Assembly (NCBI GenBank): GCA_902489925.1
Contig: CABUBX010000001.1
Coordinates: 28,352-92,351 of the forward strand
Length of the DNA: 64,000 nt
Source of the DNA: an uncultured Lachnospiraceae bacterium
GTDB taxonomy: Bacteria > Bacillota > Clostridia > Lachnospirales > Lachnospiraceae
Direction of reading: 5' to 3'
Within the stretch, counting starts at the first letter, position 1, and every line of letters begins with the position of its first letter. This document shows, piece after piece, positions 33,924-42,610 of the stretch. Both the position numbers and the translations under genes were made by a program. The notes beneath the pieces were generated by a model. It had not been told where the DNA came from and made no database searches. It saw nothing but the letters and a program-made list of their open reading frames with translations.

Positions 33924-35297
33924 ATGGAGATTCGTATACCTGAAAAAGTCAGCGAAATTATACATGAACTGAATCAAAACGGCTATGAAGCCTTTGCGGT
34001 TGGCGGCTGTGTACGGGATAGTATTTTAGGTAAGCTTCCGCAAGACTGGGATATTACGACATCGGCAAAGCCTCACGAAGTTAAGCGTATTTTCAGACGG
34101 ACGATAGATACGGGGATTGAGCACGGGACTGTGACGGTTATGCTGGGCAAAGAGGGCTTCGAGGTGACAACTTATCGTGTTGACGGTGAATACGAGGATA
34201 ACCGTCATCCTAAGCAAGTGTCATTTACAGCAAATCTCACGGAAGATTTGGCACGCCGGGATTTTACGATTAATGCAATGGCTTACAATCCGGACTGTGG
34301 GCTTGTGGATGTTTTCGGCGGCTTGGAGGATTTGAGGCGAAAAGTTATTCGCTGTGTCGGAACAGCCGCAGAGCGGTTTGACGAGGATGCACTCCGCATT
34401 CTTCGAGCCATCAGATTCAGTGCCCAGCTTGGTTTTGACATAGAAAAAAATACGCGGGAGGCTATGACAAAAAAGGCCCGGCATCTTCAAAATATCAGCG
34501 CTGAGCGTATACAGGCGGAGATTGTAAAGCTTCTGATTTCCGAACATCCTGAAAAGCTTCATGAGGCCTATGAGCTTGGAATCACAGAGATGATACTGCC
34601 GGAATATGATGCTATTGTCGGTGTTTCCCAAAATACGCCGAACCATATTTATACGGTAGATAAGCATACAATGATTGCTTTGAAGGCTGTAGAGGCGACC
34701 CCGGTACTGCGCCTTACGATGCTGATGCATGACATGGGAAAGCCGGCAGTAAAAAAGACGGTTGAGGATGGCAGGGATATTTTTTACAGACATCCTGAGG
34801 TCAGCGCCCGCATTGCAAAGACAATCTTAAAACGCTTGAAGTTTGATAATGATACGCTTGATAAGGTCGTTCGGCTTGTCAAGTGGCATGGTCTTAAATA
34901 CAATGCGGAGGCTGTTGATGTGCGCAAGGCATTAAACCGTATCGGGCGGGATATTTTTGATGATTTTATAAAAGTACAGACGGCGGATGTTCTTGCGAAA
35001 AGTCCGGCAGTGATTGAAAGAAAACTTGAGCTTTTAAAGGAAAAGACGGCTTTGTATCATCAGATTATTGAAGAAAATCAGTGCTTTGAAATTAAATCGC
35101 TTGCAATTAACGGCCGCGACTTAATTGCGGCAGGTATAGAGGCAGGTCCGCTGCTTGGCGCTGTTTTGGAACGGCTCACCGAGGAAGTCATTGAAGACCA
35201 GTCCTTAAATATAAAAGAAAAGCTGGTTGCAAGGGCGCTTGAGGTAAAGGACGATGCGCATATTTTTGATGAAAAAGAGTATTTTTTCAGAAAGTAA
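33924..35297 (+). CDS. cca: CCA-adding enzyme/polynucleotide nucleotidyltransferase with HD domain
   Basis: Adds or repairs the 3' CCA end of tRNAs. Head motif GGCVRDSILGKLPQDWDITTS, RRDFTINAM, and the neck ERIQAEIVKLL show the class II nucleotidyltransferase. The C-terminal half has an HD-type motif (MLMHDMGKP), as in CCA enzymes with repair/phosphohydrolase activity. 457 aa. AGGAGG is 7-8 nt before ATG 33924. Could be a poly(A) polymerase-like relative, but in Clostridia this length is normally CCA-adding. Confidence 0.88.
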   Translation: MEIRIPEKVSEIIHELNQNGYEAFAVGGCVRDSILGKLPQDWDITTSAKPHEVKRIFRRTIDTGIEHGTVTVMLGKEGFEVTTYRVDGEYEDNRHPKQVSFTANLTEDLARRDFTINAMAYNPDCGLVDVFGGLEDLRRKVIRCVGTAAERFDEDALRILRAIRFSAQLGFDIEKNTREAMTKKARHLQNISAERIQAEIVKLLISEHPEKLHEAYELGITEMILPEYDAIVGVSQNTPNHIYTVDKHTMIALKAVEATPVLRLTMLMHDMGKPAVKKTVEDGRDIFYRHPEVSARIAKTILKRLKFDNDTLDKVVRLVKWHGLKYNAEAVDVRKALNRIGRDIFDDFIKVQTADVLAKSPAVIERKLELLKEKTALYHQIIEENQCFEIKSLAINGRDLIAAGIEAGPLLGAVLERLTEEVIEDQSLNIKEKLVARALEVKDDAHIFDEKEYFFRK

Positions 35298-35335
35298 GGT
35301 ATAAAGTTTTAAATTCTGTCGAATCTGTTCGGAGG

Positions 35336-35548
35336 ATGATGGAAATATTTTTTAATGCCCATGGTGTTATTGATGATGTCAGTGATGAACTGAAAGCGTT
35401 TTTAGATTATCTTGCCGGAAAAACTGACGAGCGCCGCGCGCGCATTTTAAAGATGCTTTCCAAAGGTTATTCTGTGGAGGAAATTGCAGATTTATATGAA
35501 ATTACGACAGAAGAAGTTGAGAAGATAGGAACGGATAATAAAAAATAG
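35336..35548 (+). pseudogene. Remnant of a PD-(D/E)XK (Rpn/PDDEXK_2) transposase-family protein
   Basis: A 70-aa frame. FFNAHGVIDDVSDELKAFLDYLAGK matches the C-terminal end of the nuclease core in Rpn-like putative transposases, which are usually about 300 aa. It then jumps to a helical end (MLSKGYSVEEIADLY, EITTEEVEKI) like the C-terminal tail of the same family. The catalytic part is missing. GGAGG abuts the ATG with no spacing, so translation is doubtful. Confidence 0.6.
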
Positions 35549-35571
35549 GTTTTGTCAAACTATAAAATAAG

Positions 35572-35612
35572 ACCGCTGTGCATCAATTGGAATGCACAGC
35601 GGTTGTTATTTT
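35572..35612. terminator. Bidirectional terminator before hsp20
   Basis: A perfect 12-bp stem (35572-35583 with 35592-35603), 8-nt loop, AT-rich tails on both strands. Serves the hsp20 gene on the minus strand and the remnant on the plus strand. Confidence 0.85.
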
Positions 35613-35616
35613 ATGA

Positions 35617-36039
35617 TTATTCAATTGTGATATACTTTTTCTGAGCTTCGATTCTTTCAGGTGTCATTTTCGGAAAGGTCAGTTTTAATGTACCATTCTC
35701 AAAGGAAGCTTTAATATCCTCCTGTGTTACGTGCTCGCCGACATAAAATGTTCTTGAGCAGGAACCTGTATGGCGCTCTCTGAAAACATATTTGCCATTT
35801 TCATCTTTTTTATCGGATGAAGTTTTTCTCTCAGCCTGAATTGTCAGATAGCCGTCATGGAGTTGAGCGCGGACATCATCTTTTGAAAATCCCGGTAAAT
35901 CCATCTCAAGTAAATAGTTTCCGTCTTTTTCCAAAACATCTGTCTTCATCAGTGAAGTACGGTTTTCGTGACCTCTGAAAAACGAATCATCAAACATCTC
36001 ATCAAATAAATCATAACTTCTTCTTGGCATTAACATCAT
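35617..36039 (-). CDS. Hsp20/alpha-crystallin small heat-shock protein
   Basis: ATP-independent chaperone that holds unfolded proteins. Alpha-crystallin domain spans about residues 35-130, with the ending motif GTLKLTFPK and the A-x-x-x-n-G-v-L-like ENGTLKL. The N-terminus (MPRRSYDLFDEMFDDSF) is typical. 140 aa. GAGGA lies 7-8 nt before the ATG. A CIRCE operator overlaps its promoter, so it is HrcA-regulated. Confidence 0.95.
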   Translation of the reverse strand: MMLMPRRSYDLFDEMFDDSFFRGHENRTSLMKTDVLEKDGNYLLEMDLPGFSKDDVRAQLHDGYLTIQAERKTSSDKKDENGKYVFRERHTGSCSRTFYVGEHVTQEDIKASFENGTLKLTFPKMTPERIEAQKKYITIE

Positions 36040-36099
36040 AAGTCATTCCTCTTTCCATCTATTTATATTTGTTTTATATGCTCTATCTGTTACAATTGT

Positions 36100-36128
36100 A
36101 ATATAACATAAATTATTAGCACTGTAAA
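36100..36128 (-). promoter_or_regulatory. Promoter of hsp20
   Basis: Minus strand: TTTACA (36123-36128), 17-bp spacer, TATATT (36100-36105). Confidence 0.65.
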
Positions 36129-36142
36129 TAGGTGAGTGCTAA
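36116..36142. promoter_or_regulatory. CIRCE operator (HrcA site)
   Basis: TTAGCACTG-N9-GAGTGCTAA, one mismatch from the consensus TTAGCACTC-N9-GAGTGCTAA. It overlaps the hsp20 -35, as expected for repression by HrcA. Confidence 0.92.
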
Positions 36143-36196
36143 TGTTCACAAAAAATTCACAATAGACTGGTATGCTTATACGAGCGAGGTGGTAAA

Positions 36197-36757
36197 GTGA
36201 ATACAACAAAACAAGCTCTGGAGGCTTCCTTAAAAAAGCTTCTTTTTCAGAAACCGTTAGATAAAATAACAATCCATGATATTACAACGGACTGCGGCAT
36301 TAGTCGTATGGCTTTTTATTATCACTTTAAAGATATTTATGATTTAGTTGAGTGGGCATGTTATGAAGATGCAAAACGGGCGCTGCAGGGAAAGAAAACT
36401 TATGATACATGGCAGGAAGGGATTTTACAGATTTTTGAAGTTGTTTTTGAAAATAAGCCGTTTATCATGAATGTGTATCGCGCAATCAGCAGAGAACAGA
36501 TTGAAAATTATCTCTTTAAACTGACCTACGGATTACTGCGGGGCGTTGTGGAGGAAAAGTCCGAGGGGCAAAAAATTGGGGAAGCAGAGAAAGAATTTAT
36601 TGCGGATTTTTATAAGTACAGCTTTGTTGGGATTATGCTGGACTGGATTAAACAGGGGATGAAGGAGGATTATGGGGAAATCGTTGAAAATATGGTTCTG
36701 ACACTTCATGGCAATATTACAAATTCAATTATGAACTTTACAAAAGCGGGCGAATGA
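36197..36757 (+). CDS. TetR-family regulator upstream of oleate hydratase
   Basis: A 186-aa repressor-type protein. HTH domain about residues 10-50 (ITIHDITTDCGISRMAFYYHFKDIYDLV); the C-terminal ligand domain resembles the TetR_C_7/DhaS-like group. GTG start at 36197 after GAGGTGG. It directly precedes an oleate hydratase gene, a pairing that suggests sensing of unsaturated fatty acids. The last codons lie in a large hairpin. Confidence 0.87.
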   Translation: MNTTKQALEASLKKLLFQKPLDKITIHDITTDCGISRMAFYYHFKDIYDLVEWACYEDAKRALQGKKTYDTWQEGILQIFEVVFENKPFIMNVYRAISREQIENYLFKLTYGLLRGVVEEKSEGQKIGEAEKEFIADFYKYSFVGIMLDWIKQGMKEDYGEIVENMVLTLHGNITNSIMNFTKAGE

Positions 36758-36789
36758 TAAGTTTTTTATCATCTGCCCGCTTTTGTAAA
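36737..36789 (+). terminator. Long perfect hairpin at the end of the TetR gene
   Basis: A 15-bp perfect stem (36737-36751 with 36775-36789) plus an inner ATGATAA/TTATCAT stem give a 53-nt structure that includes the stop codon. TTTTGTAAA in the right arm acts as the T tract. It may limit read-through into the oleate hydratase gene. Confidence 0.7.
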
Positions 36790-36865
36790 TTGAAGCCTTT
36801 GATTATGCGCGCTAATATAAGGGCATACTTTAAACGAGGATTGAAGAAGAAAGGCGGTTTTAACG

Positions 36866-38839
36866 ATGGGAAAGAAAAAACATTTTGGACTGAAAACAGC
36901 GGCAGTGGCTGCAGCAGGTGCAGGCGCGGCGGTTTATCTGACAAAGAAGACAAAGAAAGCGGAGGATTTAAAACATGCCGAAAAGATGCGCGGTCAGAGT
37001 AATTACCGCAATACAGAGCTTGGGAAGCATGAAAAAAACAGTAAGGGTATTTATTATACAAATGGTAATTATGAGGCCTTTGCGCGGCCCCAAAAGCCAA
37101 AGGGTGTCGATGAAAAAGAGGCTTATATTGTCGGCAGCGGCCTTGCGGCGCTGGCAGCAGCCTGCTTTCTTGTAAGAGACGGACAGATGAAGGGTGAGCA
37201 TATCCATGTGCTGGAGGCGATGGATATTGCCGGAGGCGCCTGCGACGGTATTTTCGATGCATCAAGGGGCTATATTATGCGCGGCGGTCGTGAAATGGAA
37301 AATCATTTTGAGTGTCTTTGGGATTTATTCAGAAGTATTCCGTCATTGGAAATTCCGAATGCGTCCGTGCTCGATGAATTTTACTGGCTGAATAAGCATG
37401 ACCCAAACTACTCTTTATGCCGTGCAACTGTAAACCGCGGAGAGGATGCCCATACAGACGGCAAGTTTGGTTTAAGCCAAAAAGGCTGTATGGAAATTAT
37501 GAAGCTGTTTATGACAAAGGACGAAGACCTTTATGATAAGAAAATCGAAGATGTTTTTGATGATGAGGTCTTTAATTCAACCTTCTGGCTTTATTGGAGA
37601 ACAATGTTTGCTTTTGAGAACTGGCACAGTGCACTTGAAATGAAGCTCTATTTCCAGCGTTTTATTCATCATATTTCAGGGCTGCCTGATTTCAGCGCGC
37701 TGAAATTTACAAGATATAATCAATATGAATCATTAATTTTGCCGATGCAGAAATATCTTGAGGCTGCCGGTGTTGATTTCCGGTTTAATACAGAGGTTAC
37801 AAACGTTGTATTTGAATTTAAGGGCGGCAAAAAGATTGCAACGGCAATCGAGTGCAGGGTGAAAGGTGTCGAAAAAGGTATTTTACTGACAGAAAATGAC
37901 CTTGTTTTCGTGACAAACGGAAGCTGCACAGAAGGTACGATTTACGGAGACCAAAATCATGCGCCAAACGGCGATGCCGAAGTGAGAACGAGCGGCTGCT
38001 GGGCATTGTGGAAAAATATTGCAAAGCAGAATGAGGCATTCGGACATCCCGAAAAATTCTGTTCAGATATACAAAAAACAAACTGGGAGTCTGCGACAGT
38101 GACAACGCTGGATGATAAAATTATTCCGTACATTACAAATATATGTAAGCGTGACCCGAGAACAGGCAAGGTTGTGACAGGCGGTATTGTCAGCTGTAAG
38201 GATTCAAGCTGGCTGTTAAGCTGGACAATTAATCGTCAGGGACAGTTTAAAGAACAGGATAAAGAGAAGGTCTGTGTATGGGTTTACGGCCTGTTTACAG
38301 ATGTTGTCGGTGATTTTGTAAAAAAACCGATGAAGGATTGTACAGGTAAGGAAATCACAATGGAATGGCTTTATCATATCGGTGTGCCAATCAGTGAAAT
38401 TGAAGATTTGGCTGAAAACAGTGCGGTTTGTGTGCCGACAATGATGCCGTATATTACAGCGTTCTTTATGCCGAGAACAAAGGGGGACCGGCCGGATGTT
38501 ATCCCTGACGGCTGCGTGAACTTCGCATTCCTTGGCCAGTTTGCAGATACACCGCGAGATACAGTATTTACAACAGAATATTCCGTGAGAACAGCGATGG
38601 AGGCTGTATACGGACTTCTCGGCGTTGACAGAGGTGTGCCGGAGGTATGGGGCAGCGTCTATGATATTCGAGAACTATTAGACAGCAGTGTGAAGCTGAT
38701 GGACGGCAAATCTCCGCTTGAAATAGAGCTTCCGGGACCGCTAAACGTATTGAAAAAACCGTTAATTCATTTTATTAAGGGAACAGTTATTGAAAAGCTG
38801 TTAAGAGAACATGACATTTTAAAAGATTCAATGATGTGA
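36866..38839 (+). CDS. ohyA: Oleate hydratase (myosin-cross-reactive antigen family)
   Basis: FAD-dependent enzyme that adds water to the 9-10 double bond of oleate and linoleate, giving hydroxy fatty acids and detoxifying them. The FAD motif VGSGLAALAAACFLVRDG is near residues 88-105, and the conserved RGGREMENHFECLWDL follows. 657 aa, longer than most (about 590) owing to an N-terminal hydrophobic stretch (about 10-25, TAAVAAAGAGAAVYL) that may anchor it to the membrane. SD AAAGGCGG precedes the ATG. Confidence 0.94.
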   Translation: MGKKKHFGLKTAAVAAAGAGAAVYLTKKTKKAEDLKHAEKMRGQSNYRNTELGKHEKNSKGIYYTNGNYEAFARPQKPKGVDEKEAYIVGSGLAALAAACFLVRDGQMKGEHIHVLEAMDIAGGACDGIFDASRGYIMRGGREMENHFECLWDLFRSIPSLEIPNASVLDEFYWLNKHDPNYSLCRATVNRGEDAHTDGKFGLSQKGCMEIMKLFMTKDEDLYDKKIEDVFDDEVFNSTFWLYWRTMFAFENWHSALEMKLYFQRFIHHISGLPDFSALKFTRYNQYESLILPMQKYLEAAGVDFRFNTEVTNVVFEFKGGKKIATAIECRVKGVEKGILLTENDLVFVTNGSCTEGTIYGDQNHAPNGDAEVRTSGCWALWKNIAKQNEAFGHPEKFCSDIQKTNWESATVTTLDDKIIPYITNICKRDPRTGKVVTGGIVSCKDSSWLLSWTINRQGQFKEQDKEKVCVWVYGLFTDVVGDFVKKPMKDCTGKEITMEWLYHIGVPISEIEDLAENSAVCVPTMMPYITAFFMPRTKGDRPDVIPDGCVNFAFLGQFADTPRDTVFTTEYSVRTAMEAVYGLLGVDRGVPEVWGSVYDIRELLDSSVKLMDGKSPLEIELPGPLNVLKKPLIHFIKGTVIEKLLREHDILKDSMM

Positions 38840-38880
38840 TGTAAGGATTGATTTTAACATCTTGTCTGAAAACAGATAAT

Positions 38881-38934
38881 AAAAAAAGATAATTAAAATA
38901 TCATTAAAAATAGATATTCTAATTATCTTTTTTT
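38881..38934. terminator. Bidirectional terminator after ohyA
   Basis: A 15-bp stem (38881-38895 with 38920-38934) with A7 and T7 ends and an inner AATATC/GATATT stem. It lies between convergent genes. Confidence 0.88.
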
Positions 38935-38937
38935 GTG

Positions 38938-39465
38938 TTATTTTTTCTTTTTAGATTTTGAAGCTGTATCCTTCTGAGAAGCTCTCAATTCGTCCGCTTT
39001 GTCTTTCATCTTATCGCGGAAGCGCTTCTTTTTCGGATGTACGAGTGCAGGGCCTCTTAGCGCTCTGACATTCGTAATATAGATACCGCTGACTGTTGCC
39101 TTGATTTCCTGTTTTACCGGAATCATATCAAAGATTTTGTTGTCTGAAATCAGAATCATCACCTTTGGGCCAACCTTAGCTTTAACAATCGGTACCTTAG
39201 CCATTCTTGCATACTTTGGCGTAGCTTCGACAACCATCTGAGGCAGACCGGCTTTATTAAACCGCATCTTCTTTTTATCAATGACGAGCATCGTCACTGT
39301 CTGAGAGGCAGCAGCGATTTTCTCCTCTGTTTCATCCATTTTCTTTTGCTGCTTCTTACCCCATACTGCAAGAAAGATAATCACACCGATTAAAATAACG
39401 GCGATAACAATCATCGTAATTGCGAATGGGCTGAGTGAAAACAGTACAACTGGTGATAGTGTCAC
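38938..39465 (-). CDS. Membrane-anchored protein of unknown function
   Basis: A 175-aa protein I cannot name. One membrane segment (about residues 14-34) is followed by a Lys-rich cytoplasmic-type region, a central beta-rich domain (about 55-140; VTMLVIDKKKMRF, AKVGPKVMILISDNKIFDMIP), and a very basic C-terminus ending in K-rich residues. GTG start at 39465 with AAGGAGGG 7 nt upstream. The basic tail could bind nucleic acid or anionic lipid. Follows the plsC gene on the same strand with a 118-bp gap. Confidence 0.75.
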   Translation of the reverse strand: MTLSPVVLFSLSPFAITMIVIAVILIGVIIFLAVWGKKQQKKMDETEEKIAAASQTVTMLVIDKKKMRFNKAGLPQMVVEATPKYARMAKVPIVKAKVGPKVMILISDNKIFDMIPVKQEIKATVSGIYITNVRALRGPALVHPKKKRFRDKMKDKADELRASQKDTASKSKKKK

Positions 39466-39583
39466 AAAAGTCCCTCCTTATTTTTCCTCTGACGGCATCT
39501 GAAATTAACAGACGCATACTAATGAAGATTGTACCATCTTTCGTCAGAAAAAGAAATATATAAATCGCATTAATTTTAAAAAA

Positions 39584-40324
39584 TTACGCTTCTTTCATGT
39601 AATCGGGATGTTTTTTGCGCATCTCGATAATGATATCTCTCGTATATGCGGCCGCATGTTTTTTTGTTTCCCTGTCCAAGTCATCAAGATTAAACGGTTT
39701 TCCAAATTCAAATACGACCGTTGCCTTTTTTATTGCCGGAAAATGATTTTCAAAAACCGCCTCTGTGTTTGTGATGGCGACAGGAACAATCGGGCATTTG
39801 CCTTTTTCGGCGATTTTCAAGCTGCCCTCTTTAAATGGCAGCAGGTCTTTCGTTTCCGAACGTGTACCTTCCGGGAAAATAAAAATTGAGGATTCGTTTT
39901 TTACAAGCTCAACACCTTTGAGAATGGTTTTCAACCCTTCTTTAATATTTTCACGGTTTAAAAACAGACAATTTAAGTACCACATCCACCAACCGACAAG
40001 CGGTGTCTTTTTAAGAGATTCTTTGGCAACGAAACCGGTATTGTTTTTGAGAAACGGATAACTTAATATAATGTCAAAAATACTTCGGTGATTGCCGACA
40101 TAAAGCACCGGGCCTTCGGCAGGAACGTTTTCAAGCCCTTTGATAATAATGCGGCTGCCTGTAATGATGCGGACAACTCTGAAAACGCCGCATATAAAGC
40201 TTTGAGAAGCTTTAGCGCTTGCCATAGGATTAAATTTTCTTATAATCGCAAAAATGAGAAAGAGCGGGAGGCTGATAAAAAATACAACGATAATTAAAAC
40301 GATGCAAAGTAAAAAGCGAATCAT
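39584..40324 (-). CDS. plsC: 1-acyl-sn-glycerol-3-phosphate acyltransferase
   Basis: Makes phosphatidic acid by acylating lysophosphatidic acid at the membrane. Motif NHRSIFD (block I) and FPEGTRS (block III) are intact, with an N-terminal hydrophobic anchor (about residues 1-25). 246 aa is the family length. The start overlaps the malQ stop by 4 bp (ATGA), so it depends on malQ translation. Confidence 0.92.
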   Translation of the reverse strand: MIRFLLCIVLIIVVFFISLPLFLIFAIIRKFNPMASAKASQSFICGVFRVVRIITGSRIIIKGLENVPAEGPVLYVGNHRSIFDIILSYPFLKNNTGFVAKESLKKTPLVGWWMWYLNCLFLNRENIKEGLKTILKGVELVKNESSIFIFPEGTRSETKDLLPFKEGSLKIAEKGKCPIVPVAITNTEAVFENHFPAIKKATVVFEFGKPFNLDDLDRETKKHAAAYTRDIIIEMRKKHPDYMKEA

Positions 40325-41841
40325 AGCTCTCCTCCTGTTCTTCCGAAAAGCTGGCAGGTTTCTTTAAGCTGTCCGGCAAAACCGTCGCTTAACATGTCTG
40401 AGGTGTAGCGCCATGCCCAGTTTCCGGCAGCCTTTCCAGGTGTGTTCATGCGGGCTGTGCTGTCTAGGCCGAATAAATCCTGAAGCGGGAAGACGGCATA
40501 TTTGGCTGTGGAAGCAATTGCGCCACGGATGAAATCCCATGTGACAATGCTGCCGTCACAGTTAAAGTATCGGCGTACCTTGTCACGGATTTTTTCATTA
40601 GCCTGTTCAAACCAGCCTCTTGTTGTATCGTTATCGTGAGTGCCCGTATAACAGATACAGTTTCTTGTAAAATGGTGCGGCAAAAAGCCGTTTTCTTCAA
40701 GGTTTTCAAAACCAAACTGTAAAACCTTCATACCCGGAAAACCGAGACTGTCTCTTAATTGTTCTACTTCTTTGGTGATGATTCCCAAATCCTCTGCGAA
40801 AATCGGCAAATCATTGCCAAGCGCCTTTTTGACGGCCTTAAAAAGTGTTGCGCCGGGACCTTTGACCCACTGTCCGTTGATGGCCGTTTCTTCGCCGTAA
40901 GGCACAGACCAGTAAGCTTCAAAGCCGCGGAAATGGTCGATTCTTAAATAGTCGGTAAGCGCAAGCTGGCGGGCAATTCGTGCAATCCACCATGCGTAGC
41001 CCGTTTTTTTATGTGCACTCCAAAGATAGAGCGGATTGCCCCAAAGCTGTCCTGTCTCGCTGAAATAATCCGGCGGAACACCCGCCACCTGTTTTGGATA
41101 ACCTTTAGAGTCCAGCTCAAACAATGTTTTGTGTGCCCATACATCGGCGCTGTCGGGTGATACAAAAATAGGGATATCACCGATAATCTGAATATTGCTT
41201 TCATTGGCATAAGCTTTTAATTCGAGCCATTGCTTTTCAAAAATAAATTGGACAAATTTATAATAACCGATATCATCGGCGCAGAGCTTTTGAGCTTTAT
41301 CCTGTGAAGCAGGGGTTAAAAACTTGTATTCCTCATCCCAGCACAGCCATGAAGCACCGTTGTGAAGATTTTTCAATGCCATAAAAAGGGCATAATCATC
41401 GAGCCAGTCGGAAGCCTTTTGGCAGAAGGACTGATATTCTTTAAGTAAATCGGTGTCTGTACTTTCTTTAAAATATTCATAAGCTGTTTTTAAGAGCGCT
41501 GTCTTATATTCAATGGCGGGACCGTAGTCAACGGCAGTGTCCTCCCATGCAGGGCAGTCAGCCACATCTTCTTCGGATAAAAGGTTGATTTCGATAAGCT
41601 TATCGGGACTGATAATCAGAGGCTGACCTGCAAATGAGGAAAAGGACTGATAAGGGGAGTCACCAAAGCCTGTAGGTCCAAGCGGCAGGCACTGCCAGAG
41701 TGTCTGTCCGGCTGCTTTTAGAAAATCAATAAATTCGTATGCACCCGGGCCCATATCACCGATACCGTAGGGTGACGGGAAGGAGGTCGGGTGAACTAAA
41801 ATTCCGGAATACCGGATAAAGTTGTCATTTAATTTTGTCAT
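40321..41841 (-). CDS. malQ: 4-alpha-glucanotransferase (amylomaltase)
   Basis: GH77 enzyme that disproportionates maltodextrins. Nucleophile motif LRIDHFRG, acid/base FAEDLGIIT and GTHDNDT are present. 506 aa from ATG 41841, which has GGAGG 8 nt upstream; the longer frame to 41868 is not supported. No other glycogen or maltose gene is nearby; the downstream partner is plsC. Confidence 0.94.
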   Translation of the reverse strand: MTKLNDNFIRYSGILVHPTSFPSPYGIGDMGPGAYEFIDFLKAAGQTLWQCLPLGPTGFGDSPYQSFSSFAGQPLIISPDKLIEINLLSEEDVADCPAWEDTAVDYGPAIEYKTALLKTAYEYFKESTDTDLLKEYQSFCQKASDWLDDYALFMALKNLHNGASWLCWDEEYKFLTPASQDKAQKLCADDIGYYKFVQFIFEKQWLELKAYANESNIQIIGDIPIFVSPDSADVWAHKTLFELDSKGYPKQVAGVPPDYFSETGQLWGNPLYLWSAHKKTGYAWWIARIARQLALTDYLRIDHFRGFEAYWSVPYGEETAINGQWVKGPGATLFKAVKKALGNDLPIFAEDLGIITKEVEQLRDSLGFPGMKVLQFGFENLEENGFLPHHFTRNCICYTGTHDNDTTRGWFEQANEKIRDKVRRYFNCDGSIVTWDFIRGAIASTAKYAVFPLQDLFGLDSTARMNTPGKAAGNWAWRYTSDMLSDGFAGQLKETCQLFGRTGGEL

Positions 41842-41999
41842 AACTAAAACCTCCAAAAAGATATGCAATTATTATAGCACAATAGTGCATACAAGCCTAG
41901 CCTTTTTAGATGACGAGTTATATGAGCGGACGGGCGTATACACAAAAATCATTGCAGGGCATAGGATGAATAATAAAGTGTATTTGCAGGAGAGACTAT

Positions 42000-42413
42000 A
42001 TGAAGCAGACAGTATATGCCCCGTGGATGAAGGATGAAGCAGGCAGCTGTGACATTAAAAGATATAAGGATGACAGAAAATATATGCAGAGCTTGTATAT
42101 GCCAATGAGTAAGGAAATTTTATCTTATGTCAGAGAAGAATGTGATAAGCAGGAGTATGAGGGCAGCTTTATGTTTGACGAATGTCCGGATAAGCAGGCG
42201 CTTTGGGCGATGGCGGATCAAATCAGAAAAAAGGCACATTATCTTGAGAATATGTACCGTCCTGTTCTTGAAGAAGATGAACGGATAAACTGTGAGGGGC
42301 ACTGCACAAGCTGCCGGGGGACAGAGCATTGGCTGGATAATCTTATATGGGTCATTATGTGCGAAGAAATATGCTGCCGTCGGCGCAGGTACTTTAGAAT
42401 CAAGCAGCGCTAA
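42000..42413 (+). CDS. Unknown cysteine-containing protein, Lachnospiraceae type
   Basis: A 137-aa soluble protein with no domain I can name. It has a charged N-terminus, an EECDKQEYEGSFMFDECPDK segment that I recognise from unannotated Lachnospiraceae proteins, a CEGHCTSC cluster, and a basic end with CCRRRRYFR. AGGAGAG is 4-5 nt before ATG 42000. Short unknown genes with the EYEGS motif are often found near sporulation genes, but nothing here shows it. A wobble hairpin (42423-42454) follows. Confidence 0.75.
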   Translation: MKQTVYAPWMKDEAGSCDIKRYKDDRKYMQSLYMPMSKEILSYVREECDKQEYEGSFMFDECPDKQALWAMADQIRKKAHYLENMYRPVLEEDERINCEGHCTSCRGTEHWLDNLIWVIMCEEICCRRRRYFRIKQR

Positions 42414-42481
42414 TGAATTTTTGGCATCGGGCGCTGTAAATCAGGTCCGGTGCCGTTATATGCGCCGAAAGTTTTGTATTC

Positions 42482-42565
42482 ATAAACTTTTTGTATGAAA
42501 TTACTTGACTTTGCTACCGGCTCATGTATAATAAGGTTGTTTGCTAAAAATAAACTTTTTGTTTA
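42482..42565. promoter_or_regulatory. pot operon promoter with paired operators
   Basis: TTGACT (42505-42510), 16-bp spacer, TATAAT (42527-42532). The 13-mer ATAAACTTTTTGT occurs at 42482-42494 and 42550-42562; the second is part of a perfect palindrome TAAAC-N5-GTTTA (42551-42565). The two copies flank the promoter and are likely sites for the XRE-cupin regulator. Confidence 0.7.
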
Positions 42566-42610
42566 CAGATACTTATCTGTCAGAGCGTGGGCTTTGGGAA
42601 AGGAGAATTT

